A program made the translations under genes and the position numbers. Below, in pieces: positions 32,558 to 43,215 of a stretch of DNA of 64,000 nucleotides (its first letter is position 1; each line of letters opens with the position of its first letter). Origin of the DNA: Neonectria sp. B-13 (Eukaryota > Ascomycota > Sordariomycetes > Hypocreales > Nectriaceae); assembly GCA_002682825.1 (NCBI GenBank), contig NOKP01000009.1, positions 620,001-684,000 on the forward strand, given 5' to 3'. Under the pieces are notes generated by a model. It was not told where the DNA came from. It saw nothing but the letters and a program-made list of their open reading frames with translations, and did no database searches.

Positions 32558-33134
32558 CAGGGCAGTGGTCCACAGGGCAGGAGTAAAACAGCTTTTCTGC
32601 CCAAATAAAACTATCCATCGACCTTGGCTTAGCAACCATCTCGTGCGCTTATCGACCGTCACCCAGTGAAAGAAGACAGTGTGTGGTCTGTGCAAATAGG
32701 GTTCTATTCAGTGATACGAATACTTAGTTCATGATTCGTCCACGGTCTTCCCAGCAATGTTAAATCCCTGAGTTAACTGTTTTGCAGGAACGATTTGAAG
32801 ACGTCCGTTTTTGTCTTTCATTTACTCGCAACCATCAAGAATAAGCCTGGAACAATCAGCTCATAATTAGCGTGAGTCATCGTGAGCTTCGGGACGGAAC
32901 TAATAACATGATTGGCTATGAGGCTTGAACACAAATGCGTCATCAGTGCGGCAAGGAACTTTTGTCTTGCGTCGATCCAGCCGTGACTCATCAACTAAAA
33001 CCGCTCGTGGGAACATGAGTATCTGTTGAAGAAACGCAACATTCTGCTTCATCTTACACGCTTCATAAAGAACATTCAAGGCGGTACTCGATCCATACTT
33101 CACGTCAACGTTTCATCTCCCTTTACCCCGCATC
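32558..33134. other. Intergenic
   Basis: Space between the GH115 stop and the acetyltransferase start. No feature seen. Confidence 0.4.
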
Positions 33135-33806
33135 ATGGAGGCAACTCCCATCGAGTGGGTGACCGTCAAGACGACGCTCCCTAAGTTTCCACTTCCTCCC
33201 AACGATCAACGTCAATCATGGAGAACTGAACGCCTGACAATGCGACCGTTGACAGAGAATGATTTCAAGGGGTTGCAACGTCTTCGCTCGCAACCCGAAG
33301 TCATGGTCAGGTCCATCCAAGGCAGACCCGACAACACCATCGAGGAGACCATGAAAAGCCTCGCCCTTCGTCTGCCCCCACAGGATGTTGAACGATACGA
33401 GTGGGCTATTTGCCTCACTGAAACGGGAGAAATGATCGGCCTTGGAGGAAACGGTACGCGAACGGGTGAGCAGGGCTGGCCAGTGATGGGATATTCACTG
33501 GTTAAAGAGCATTGGGGAAAAGGCTATGCCACCGAGTTCTTAAAGGGCTTTCTTTCCGTGTGGTGGGTGCTACCTAGGGAGGAGGTTGAGGTCAAGGTTG
33601 ATAAGAACAGTGTAGGCGGAAACGGCGATGTGAAAGATGAGTGCATCTCAGCGACCACGGAGCCCGATAATCCGGCGAGCCAGAATGTGATGAGGAAAGC
33701 CGGATTGGAGTTGGCGAGTGTATGGGAAGAACGAGATCTCCGGTTCGAGGACCAGATGATTACTCTGTGTGGTTTTGTAGCGCGGAAAGGCAAGCTGGTC
33801 CAGTAA
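33135..33806 (+). CDS. GNAT-family N-acetyltransferase (RimJ/RimL-like)
   Basis: A 223-residue single-exon acetyltransferase transferring acetyl from acetyl-CoA to an amine. The domain begins at WRTERLTMRPLTENDFKGLQ, passes through WAICLTETGEMIGLGG, and has the acetyl-CoA-binding motif A region in GYSLVKEHWGKGYATEFLKG. The late NPASQNVMRKAGLELAS segment is the typical asparagine-containing motif B. The substrate is unknown. A short loop insertion (VDKNSVGGNGDVKDE) precedes motif B. Confidence 0.9.
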   Translation: MEATPIEWVTVKTTLPKFPLPPNDQRQSWRTERLTMRPLTENDFKGLQRLRSQPEVMVRSIQGRPDNTIEETMKSLALRLPPQDVERYEWAICLTETGEMIGLGGNGTRTGEQGWPVMGYSLVKEHWGKGYATEFLKGFLSVWWVLPREEVEVKVDKNSVGGNGDVKDECISATTEPDNPASQNVMRKAGLELASVWEERDLRFEDQMITLCGFVARKGKLVQ

Positions 33807-33933
33807 CAGCCTCATCGTTCCTTGGCCCAATCTGGTTCAAGGGAGGTGAAACAAGAGCAGAGTAGGTGAGGAAGCTCATGATTTTCCAATTTCCATAATT
33901 AATTATCCACTGCAAATAACCCAACGAGCCATT

Positions 33934-34955
33934 TCACATGCCAAGCCAAGCCTTGACAGCATCGGTGGGGTCTTCTTCCGAAAAGCCTAGGACATCAGTG
34001 GCAAAGTTCTGTTCTGGCTTGAGCGCCAGATCAGCGCCATCCCTCAAGAGCCGGCCGTGTAGCAAAGGGTAGAATGCAGCGTCAAAATCACCGACATCCA
34101 GCGCTTGTTCCGCAGCCTTCTGGGCTTCATCGACCTTGTACAGCTTAAGTGACCACCTCTCCCCTGATATCTTCTCCGCAAGGGCGAGAATCTCCCTCTG
34201 CGAGATATTGAAGGATGCAATGGTGATGTACCTGTCAGCAGCTCGATCAGGACTTTTCAAGATCCCGCTTATGACTTTGGCTATAAAACTAAGGTTCGTC
34301 GTCTGAAACTTTTCGTTACCGGAGTCCGCAATCTCGGCTGTATAGGTTGCCTTGTCAAAGCCAAGGGAGAGATTTTCGAGACCCTATGAATTATCAGAAC
34401 TGTATGATAACAATCCATGCCTTGAGCGAAGAAGGTCAACGTACCCAGTCAAACCACAATCCGGTAGAAATTCCTGTCCATGAGAAGAAATCATTCTCTT
34501 TGGATAGCCTAGCCAGATGAGCCCGAGTTGCTGTTTTGTCCGATAGCAACCTGCCGAAGATTGTGTCGCCGAGGATGTTTGTGTTCATACCCCACTCAGA
34601 AGGGATAAAGCGTTTCACCCCGGCAGCAACGGCAGCATCTGCCGCCAAGTTTTGATACTCAGTTGCCGGCGGTATGAGGAACGAGATGACCGCATCTTCA
34701 CCTTCAAGAGCGTCCTTCCAGGATTCAAACGAGTCGTACGCAAACTTTCGTGTCTTGACGCCTTCGGGGAAAGTTGCTGTAGATGATAATCTCTGTAGAG
34801 CCGTAACATTGAAGCCGGAGGCTAAAAGCTCCTGGACTACCACCTTACCAATATTTCCAGAGGCCTTGATCCCGTGTTAGCAACGTGTCAGCTTTCAGGG
34901 CTCACAGCTCAGTGCCACTTACTCCCGCTATGGCGATATTCTGTAGCTGGGCCAT
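33934..34955 (-). CDS. NmrA-like/isoflavone-reductase-like NAD(P)-binding oxidoreductase
   Basis: A three-exon gene (34923-34955, 34445-34864, 33934-34383) coding for 300 residues. The first exon is only eleven codons (MAQLQNIAIAG) and joins ASGNIGKVVVQELL to complete the GxSGxxG dinucleotide-binding motif, so the intron interrupts the motif itself. Later segments are AVISFLIPPATEYQNLAADA, VKRFIPSEWGMN, FSWTGISTGLWFDW and a C-terminal substrate region with DRYITIASFNISQREILALA. Length and layout fit the NmrA/PCBER-like atypical short-chain dehydrogenases, which can be reductases or redox sensors. Which of the two roles applies cannot be judged. Confidence 0.92.
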
Positions 34956-35440
34956 GCTGAAAACGCGTGCTGGATTGTTGTGGTATCTCTTGGTTGTATG
35001 GTGTAGTCAGCACCCCGTTTGAGCTAAGATGAAAGAATTGTGCGGTTCCGTTGAACGGCTGAGCGTGGGCATTAAATACATTTTTGACTGGTGTCCAAAA
35101 CTGCCATGGATCGGTCAAATCACTGGTGTCTGGTTATTGCTGTATCATTCCGGCGATGAACATAGTGGGCCATCGGTGTTTCCAACCCGGCGTTGGGCAG
35201 CGGCGGGCTGATTGGTAACAGGGATGCCGGTATCCTCCACGATGGATGAGTTAGTGTAATTACTCCACCTCTGGCCCTGGGGTTGAAGATGGGACGGGAA
35301 TCAAACAGCCCGTTAGCTGGCGGTGTTGCTTAGCTCATCTATTTCTCCAACCCCACTCGGCGATATTTGAGCTGTTGACATCATTGCCTCGCAGTCTCAC
35401 TGTCAACTCTTTCCGCCATTTCCTTCCATTACCATCCAGC
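34956..35440. other. Divergent promoter region
   Basis: Shared upstream region of the NmrA-like gene (minus) and the ParB-like gene (plus). No motif defined. Confidence 0.4.
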
Positions 35441-37803
35441 ATGAAGCGTAAGTATCATAGAAACCAGTCAACACAGGCGAGTCCGGTATTGAAGCGGCAA
35501 CGCCACCAAGCACCGCAAACTGAGAAACCAGAGCTTCAAGATGGTACTTCTACCCGACACCAGGCCGATACGTACCGACTCGCCACAGCCAAGATGCCTC
35601 TCGATGCTCTCACATGCACTTGGGCGAAAGGAGCAAACAGACATGTAAATCGTCGACATGTGCACAAACTAAGCCGCATGTTTCAGCAGGGTGGCTTGGA
35701 GCGACAAGCAGAGGAGAACTGCCTGGTCGTCCAATGCAGCGCGGAAGCTGTAGCGCGGATGATGAGCCATATCGAGGGACTGGGACTTGATCCACAGTCA
35801 AACCCAGCACTTTCATTCGACGCTTGGTCTAGTGTTAACAGTGGCGAGAAGGTTGAGGTAATGGCTGGCCAGCATCGAATTGAAGCGCTACGGGAGCATG
35901 TGAAGCAGGTCGGAGCAGATGCCAAAGAGCTGTGGTGGACTTGCAACTTCTACGATCGAGGTTAGTTATCACCCCAAAAAATAGCAGCTTCTGGTCAAGA
36001 AAGGAAACAACTAAGAGTTTCTAGATAAACTTCCGCCGGAACTGGACGTCAAACTCCGTGTAAACCGTCAGGATCCATCTCTCCCCGATAACCATGGAGA
36101 CATCTGGATGCAGCTCGTATTGGCGACCGACCATAACGATGCTCTGTTTCGAGGCAAGAAGACCAATGTCGAAATGGAGATGTTCAATATCTTGCGGCTC
36201 AACAGCGAGTACAGGTTCCCCATAAGCCGGCTTGTGACGCTTTGGAAAAATCACCGGTGGAGATCCATGGTTACGCGTTGGTGTGAGACAGAGGTTGGCA
36301 GATCTACATTCAACATTTCCACGTGGGATTGGATGGCCAGCTATCGGATTGATACCGTGAGTCTGTCATTTCACACTAACAAGCAATGTGAATGCTCTAA
36401 TATATCTGCAGTACTGGTTTTCGACATTCGACCAGGTATTAAATACTCTCGAAGATCTGCCAGACAATTCTGCCGACAGCGTGTACGCAACAGATTGGGC
36501 CAGAATGGTCGCCACATTGCCCATCGGGTATTCAGCCATGGACGTGAAGGAGCTCTTCTACCCCAGGCAACCAGACGAACCGGATTATTCAGCCCCAGCA
36601 ACGAAAGGAGGAAGCTTCAGACGCCACAAAGGCTTCCTCGAGGAAATGAGCGATAATGACTATTACAGTGTTTATCGCCATATTTCGGAGAATCGCGAGA
36701 TGCTATTTCCAGATGCCCAAAAGCTTCTCAAGACGACCAAAGAAGAAGGGAGGATCATGATGCAAGTGATGACCCACATCATAGCTTGGTTGAATCCTCA
36801 TCCTGTCGTGGTCATGGACAAGCGGGAAAACAATAAGCCACTTCTCCGAGAAGACCTCAAACCCGCTCTGCAAGCCATAGCAATGACTTCTCGAGAAAAT
36901 GGAAACAACGAGGCGAAAGCAACCAAGGGGGCAACCGAAGGTTTGGCAGTTCGTGTCGAGAAAGAATCTATTCATCTCGAACAACGAGTTCTTGACACCG
37001 TTCGGGACGAAATGGCCTCGTTTAAGACCCCAGCAATCAGGGCCTCTTTAAACACTTTGCCAGCCGACGACAGAAACGAGTATATTAAGCGTTTCTCCGA
37101 GGATCCGTGGAAGGTGTTGTTGAACACAGTCGAAGAAGTCTTGGGACCTGCATTTCGGTCATCATTGACATTCGCTTTACCCAGATCCCGGAGCAACAAA
37201 GTTGCCAATCGTCAGCCGGTATCCAACATTACTCGTGCCATTTGCGCACTAGTTCCGGATATTCCAGAAGTATTGGAAAACCCAGCATTGAATAGCCAGG
37301 AGGCCTTTGAGGAGTTAGGTGCCTCCATCGACAAAGCTGTAATTCAATGGGCCGTACAACGATGCCGCCATGAATTGGATGTTATCAAATCCAACTCTGG
37401 GTCGGTAGAGTCTAGCGAGGCGCTTAAAGCTATGGAACTAGCTCATATTCGATATGAGTCGCTCCTGGAGGAAATAAAAGCGCCATGGAATGCATCACCA
37501 AGCAAGGATAGCCCAAGTACGACAAATGCAACCCTTTTAGCCCCCCTAGTTTCCACAACGGCCAGCAAAAGGTCAGACAAACGTTGGCAACCGTTGAATT
37601 TTCCCTTGCTGGAGACTTCCGGGCAGGACGGTCAAGATCGTCTCGAGATGTCTGGTGGCCCGCTGATACCAAGCTTGCCGAAAACTTTACCTACAGCAAC
37701 ATCAAACGATGGGCAATCGCATCTCACGAGTACTTTCAAATCACCACTGTCACAAGTTTTCTGGCCACCATTTAGAGCTTTGTTCTGCTTGAATGAGGAT
37801 TAG
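35441..37803 (+). CDS. ParB/sulfiredoxin-like (GQHR motif) fungal protein, DUF3723-like
   Basis: A three-exon gene (35441-35960, 36025-36356, 36412-37803) of about 747 residues. The N terminus is basic (MKRKYHRNQ, then VLKRQRHQ), suggesting nuclear location. A ParB-like region reads WAKGANRHVNRRHVHKLSRM, FQQGGLERQAEENCLVV and then VEVMAGQHRIEALREHVKQV, followed by ELWWTCNFYDRDKLPPELDV and VNRQDPSLPDNHGDIWMQLV. The GQHRxxAL box is the nucleotide-binding signature of ParB/Srx folds and is shared by fungal DUF3723 proteins, some of which travel on Starship elements. The long C-terminal part is alpha-helical with no domain I recognise. Function is unknown. No DUF3435 captain or other mobile-element gene is visible beside it. 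Confidence 0.75.
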
Positions 37804-37868
37804 GTCAAGTAAGATACAAGATTTCTTGCCAGCAAGCCAACTACTTCGGTGATTTTAGGCCTGTCTCT

Positions 37869-39473
37869 TTACAGTTTGGCGGGTAAAATGTTCCACTTCA
37901 CAGATTTAACAGTTGTCCACTCGTCAAGAGCGTCTTTACCATTATCGCGACCAAACCCGCTCTCCTTAACTCCGCCAAAAGGGGTGTTAGCGTTGACAGT
38001 ACCCCAAGTGTTGACAGTAACTTGACCTGACTCGATGCCCTCGGTAATACGAAAGGCCTTGTTCAGGTCATTCGTGAATACTGCTGCGCTGAGGCCATAT
38101 AGTGTGTCATTCGCCTTGGCAATAACCTCCTCTTCGGTCTTGAAAGGGGCAATGCTAGCGAACGGTCCAAAGATCTCCTCTTGCATGATGGCTGCATTTT
38201 GAGATACATCCGAAAATGCCGTATTGGCAAAGAAATGGCCCTTGCTTCCAATCTTCTCGCCGCCGTGGAGGAGTTTTGCGCCATCTTTCTTGCCCTTTTG
38301 AACATATGACAGCATTTTGTCAAGCTGGCCAGCATTCATAACCGGTCCCTTGGTGGTTTGCGAAAGGAGTGGGTCGCCGTGAATCGCATCGCGGCTGCGT
38401 TTACTGAATTCCTCGACGAACTTTTGATAGATGGTGTCTTGGACATAGATGCGGCTGCCTGCGGCACAGATCTGACCATTGTTTACTGTGATGCCCAAGG
38501 TGGTCCAGAGCAGCGCGTTGTCCCAGTCAGCATCATCAAAGACGACCGACGGCCCTTTACCGCCCAGCTCCAAGGTAATCTTCTTCAAATTTGTTCGAGC
38601 GGAGGTAGCAAGGATTGTCCGTCCTACGCCAGAGCTTCCAGTGAATGAGAGCTTCTTGACCTCCATGTGCTCGGCAAGCGCCTGGCCAGCAACAGCACCA
38701 ATGCCGCAGATGATATTGATCACGCCAGGAGGGAAGCCAGCCTCGGCAATGAGTTGACCCAGCTTTTGGGCGTACAGAGGGCACATCTCTGGAGTTTTGA
38801 TGACCAACGTGTTTCCTGCGGCAATTGCTGGGGCAACTTTCCAGATGGTAATCATCCTATTGTCCAATGTTAGCCCACCTGCAGGTTTCAGTCAACGAGA
38901 TGTGGGAACCGTACAATGGCGCATTCCAAGGTACCACGGCCGCGCAAACTCCAATTGGCTCACGCCGTGTGTATGCCAACCCTTGGGGGATTGACATGGA
39001 AACACCGTCAACCTTGTCCGCCCAGCCAGCAAAATATCGCAACGTCTCGACGGCCTGTGGGACGTGAAGTCCGATGGAGTCTCGGTATAAAATTCCGGCA
39101 TCCACGGCCTCCAGCGATGCAAAGTCGGACGCATCTCTCTCTATGAGATCTGCAAGGCGGTTCACCAGAGCGCGCCTAGTATTCGGCGACTCTGTTTTCC
39201 ATGTCGCATATGCTTTCTTGGAGGATTGAACCGCCCGATCAACATCTTCGGGCTGTGCCGCTGACACCGTTACAAGGTGAGCACCGGTGGCCGGGTTCTC
39301 AATGTCTATAGTCTTGTTTTCGAACGCGGGAACGAACGAGTTGTCAATGAACAGCCCTGTGGACACTAGAGGCTCGCCGTGTTAGGTGATTGCAGAAGCG
39401 AGACATCCACAGAAGGCCAAAGCATACCAGTAATCTGGCGGCCCTCAACGCCAGTCACAGTTATGGTGGCCAT
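37869..39473 (-). CDS. Aldehyde dehydrogenase (ALDH superfamily)
   Basis: A three-exon NAD(P)-dependent aldehyde dehydrogenase of about 494 residues (exons 39428-39473, 38915-39365, 37869-38856). The start ATG at 39473 (MATITVTGVEGRQ) precedes an intron with GTATGC donor, after which STGLFIDNSFVPA begins the domain. Conserved pieces are IGVCAAVVPWNAPL, AAGNTLVIKTPEMCP, KLSFTGSSGVGRTI, the general base in KITLELGGKGPSVVFDDAD, the nucleophile Cys in NNGQICAAGSR, IMQEEIFGPFASI and NTPFGGVKESGFGRD. The second intron lies inside the PWNAPL-MITIWK block. All catalytic residues are present. Lying divergently from an amine/amino-acid permease, it may oxidise an aldehyde derived from the imported compound. 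Confidence 0.95.
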
Positions 39474-40963
39474 CGGGTTGTGGGGATTGGCGTTTCTGGA
39501 TGCAGAGGATGTGGAGAAACCAAAGGATCGACAAGGGTAACACGGAGTCTCCTACCTAAAACTGAGCTGATCTAGTATCATTGCGTTCATTTATATAGTC
39601 GAGCCCCTTCCTTTCTATGGCATTGACTGCGGTCAGTCGGAACCCGGCTATCTCTTGGGATTCATTTCAGCAGATTCCGCACAGATCCCACGTAGCCATG
39701 TTGGCGCTAGCATCAATCTTAATCAATTCGAATCGCGCAAATTTTGCCGGGGGTTGCTGATTCCGAGATCTTACCCATAGCCAATCGCATGCTGATGTTG
39801 GTGGAAGTCGGGGTAGCGGGTACCTACTCGATGGTGAGTAGTTCCGTAGTTCCGGATTCCGAGCTTGATTCCGATGTCTTTGAAATGGCCGATGCACATA
39901 TGTACTCGATTGTGTTTTTGTTTTGTTTCCGGACAGGAGTTCCGAGTTTTGCAGAAAATCTTAGTCACTTACTGCTTAGATCAGATTCCATGAACCAGCC
40001 ACGGATACTTCAACAATTGACCATTGATTAGCTTCCGAGATTTGAGTATTCTCGATACAAGCGAGCCGCGGGATTATTGGGCCACGGCAGTTGGTAGGCA
40101 ACTTGAGAGCTCTGTCCAGAAGGGTTTGAAAATACCATTACAATGAGACACGATAAATTTACACTGCTTAATCTGTCTTGGACATTGACGTTACGATGCA
40201 TCCACTCGGCCTCTTTTGCAGACCCTGGCTTCAGGGTAGGGCTCACCAACCTCAAGTATGAAAATTTCCCCGCCACCGTAACAGCATGGTACAACGTGAT
40301 CACTGGGCCGAGACAGGCAATTCCAAGTTGCAACTTAGCTTGATCTATCCCTAACTCGGCCGTTGTTATGCCGAGTTTAAACGCGATTTCTAGTAATTAA
40401 AAGAGACGGTAAGACACTATTTAATGTTTGAAGAAATCAGCCTTGTGAGGCTTCCCACAGCGAAAAATTGGTGGCTCAGTCGATTATGGCGCACAATCGG
40501 CCAATAATCTAACTGACAGCAATTGGCTGCAGATTTACGTTCCCAAGGTCAGGGCTCGCCGCTGGCATGACCTGTGTGTACTAGAGAACTGATTAGACCC
40601 GCCGCTCATTCCGGAAGCCCCTCGGAACCAAGCAGGGATTGCTCATAAGGAGTCCCTAACAATCCAAAGAAGCCGCCCCGCTTGACCTCAGCTCTTATCT
40701 TTAAGGCCCCTGTTCCCCCAGGTTAAAATGATAAGGTGCGCTCATACCAAGCATCCATCGACTTTGCTGATTAGCTGCTTGAAAATGATTGGGCGAGCCG
40801 CTGGAGATAAGACTCCTGGGCAACTGCGAGGAAACTCATGTGGCGTGAACGCGGTAGGAGAGAACATGGGCATTGGAATAAGAGTATATATTAATGGAGA
40901 ATGGCTGTCAATGCTTTACTTCTTGGAGGCTCTCGAGCAAGCTTCGTGATAAACTTCTCAAAG
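39474..40963. other. Divergent promoter region of ALDH and permease
   Basis: About 1.5 kb without a supported gene. Small ORFs on both strands (for example 40728-40949) lack family signatures. Probably regulatory sequence for both flanking genes. Confidence 0.4.
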
Positions 40964-42773
40964 ATGGATTCTGATATGAAAAAGGACTACGCGGCGTCGA
41001 CTAAGATCGATGGCGACCCTCCACTTGTCAACGCCGATGATGCACGCCTTGCCCAGCTTGGCCACACTCAGGAGCTAAATCGTCAGTTCTCACTACTGAC
41101 CTTGGGTGCGCTTTGTGTTTGCTTGATGGGCACTTGGGAAGCATTGTCAACTGTCATTGCCACGGCTTTGTTAAGCGGCGGTGCTCCATGCTTGTTTTAT
41201 AATCTGTATGTTTTCCGTATCCAAGGAAACGTCCTGTGACGCAATTGACATCAGTTCAAGTCTACTTTCTGTCATGTGCACTTTGTGTATTGCTTCGTCG
41301 CTAGCAGAAATTGCGTCCATCTACCCAACTGCAGGAGGTATGAATACACTGAACTCAGCTCGATGCTTGTTATCGGGATGCTAACAGTTGTCAATCAAAC
41401 AAGGACAGTACCATTGGGTTGCTGCACTCTGTCCATCTTCTTCTAGGTCTGCAGCATCATTCACAACTGGATGGATATCTGTTGGAGGCCAGATTGTCTT
41501 GACCTCTTCAGCCGCGTTCGCGGCTGGGCTGCAAATGCAAGCTCTCATAGTCCTCAACGATGATTTCTATACCCCAGCGAGATGGCAGGGTATGCTCTTT
41601 TACTGGGCGGTCCTAGTGTATGCCATGGCGATCAATATCTGGGGATCTAAGCTGTTACCCACTGCAAATCTCCTATCAGGTAAGGTTCAAGAGCTCCATC
41701 CATGATGACGTGTTTCATTTACTAAAAATTCCAAGGTGTGCTTCATGTGGGTGGCTTTGTTGCAATCCTCATCGTTCTTGGCGTCATGGCCCCGAAGAAC
41801 ACTGCGTCCTTCGTCTTTACTGAAGTTGTCAACTCGAGTGGCTGGGATAACGATGGGATATCGTGGCTTGTTGGGCTCTTGAGCGCAGTGTACCCCTTCC
41901 TTGGGTAAGAAGCACAAAGCAACCGCAAGTGTGCAATCTGCTAACACCATCAGCTACGACGCCGCCTGCCATCTTTCCGAGGAGATGCCAAACCCCAGTC
42001 GAAACGTACCAATTGCAATGATTGGTAGTGTGGCTGCCAACGGACTCATGGGCCTCGTCTATGGTACCATGCTACTCTTCTCAACCAGCTCCCTTGCATC
42101 ACTTCTGGAGACTAAAACTGGATTCCCATTCATGCAAATATTCTCAGACGTGACGAAAAGCAAGGCTGGAGCGACTATCATGTCTGTCATCATCATCGCC
42201 ACTGCCACTGCCGCTACAGTCGCTGGTGTTACGTCGACCTCGAGGACTTTATGGGCCTTTGCAAGAGACCGAGCCACGCCGTTCGACCAATACCTCAGCA
42301 AGGTTAACAAGAGTCATCAGATTCCAGTCCGGGCTGTCGTGTTGATCACGGTGCTTCAAATGCTCCTGGGCTTCATTTACATCGGAAACACGACAGCATT
42401 CAATGCCATTCTGTCTATGGCCATCATCGGCATGTACGCAAGTTACATGCTCCCGATCATTTACATGCTCATATTTGGACGGAAGAACTTGGATTCTTCC
42501 GAATATGGCCCCTTTAAGCTTGGTCCCATTCTTGGGCCTGCCTTAAATGTGATCAGCCTAATATGGATCGTGGTGGTCATGATATTCAGTACATTCCCCA
42601 GTGCGATGCCAGTAACACCTCAAAACATGAACTATTCCAGTGTTATTATGGCGGCGTGGCTTTTGTTTGGAACTGTCTATTACGTTATCTACGCGAAGAA
42701 CAAGTTTGAAGTACCTACAGTCAGCAGTCAAGTTGTCACGGGAGTTCCTGTCGGAGAAAGCAGTAGCTGTTAA
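40964..42773 (+). CDS. Amino acid/GABA/choline-type permease (APC superfamily)
   Basis: A five-exon plasma-membrane transporter of about 529 residues (40964-41205, 41255-41337, 41404-41679, 41736-41904, 41954-42773). The first membrane segment follows the cytosolic tail in LGHTQELNRQFSLLTLGALC, then MGTWEALSTVIATALLSGG, IASSLAEIASIYPTAGGQYH, GWISVGGQIVLTSSAAFAAG, and YDAACHLSEEMPNPSRNVP, the hallmark loop of fungal GABA/choline-type APC carriers. RTLWAFARDRATPFDQYLSK and the last helices follow. All joins are in phase. The tail ends VGESSSC. It probably imports an amino acid, GABA, choline or polyamine. The neighbouring ALDH and regulator suggest catabolic use. Confidence 0.92.
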
Positions 42774-43215
42774 GGGTAACATTAATTTTAGACTAAGTTG
42801 GAAAGTACTATTCGAAACCTCTGTTACAAATGCGTGCTGCGGGGTTCATGTCATGTTGAATGATCGTCAGACAAGTAAACTCTCTATATTTCACTTGATT
42901 TAAAAGGCCTCAAGAAAGCCACAGCCGTCAAGTTACCTATTACTATCTTTAACCCTTCAAGTCCCTGAGAGAAGGTCATTGCCTAAATCAATACAGCGAT
43001 GAACTTAGAATTGCTAATGCTGGGTCTGCCAGCTGCTTTTCACATCACATCGACTGTAGCATCTATGGACGACCTCGAGCTTCACAGGTGGGTGGTCATG
43101 GAATCCGGATATGCGATTTCATCTCTGTCAGTCCCCCAAGTTTTCCAGTTCATAATGGCTCCGATAGTCGCAATTTCATCATCTGCCCTTGCAAAGCTCC
43201 GAGTATCAATCATTT
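42774..43215. other. Convergent intergenic spacer
   Basis: 3' flanks of the permease and of the regulator gene. No feature seen. Confidence 0.4.

Noticed and set aside
35441..37803. Starship transposon
   Set aside because: Only a DUF3723-like cargo-type gene is seen. No DUF3435 captain, terminal repeat or target-site duplication was recognised.
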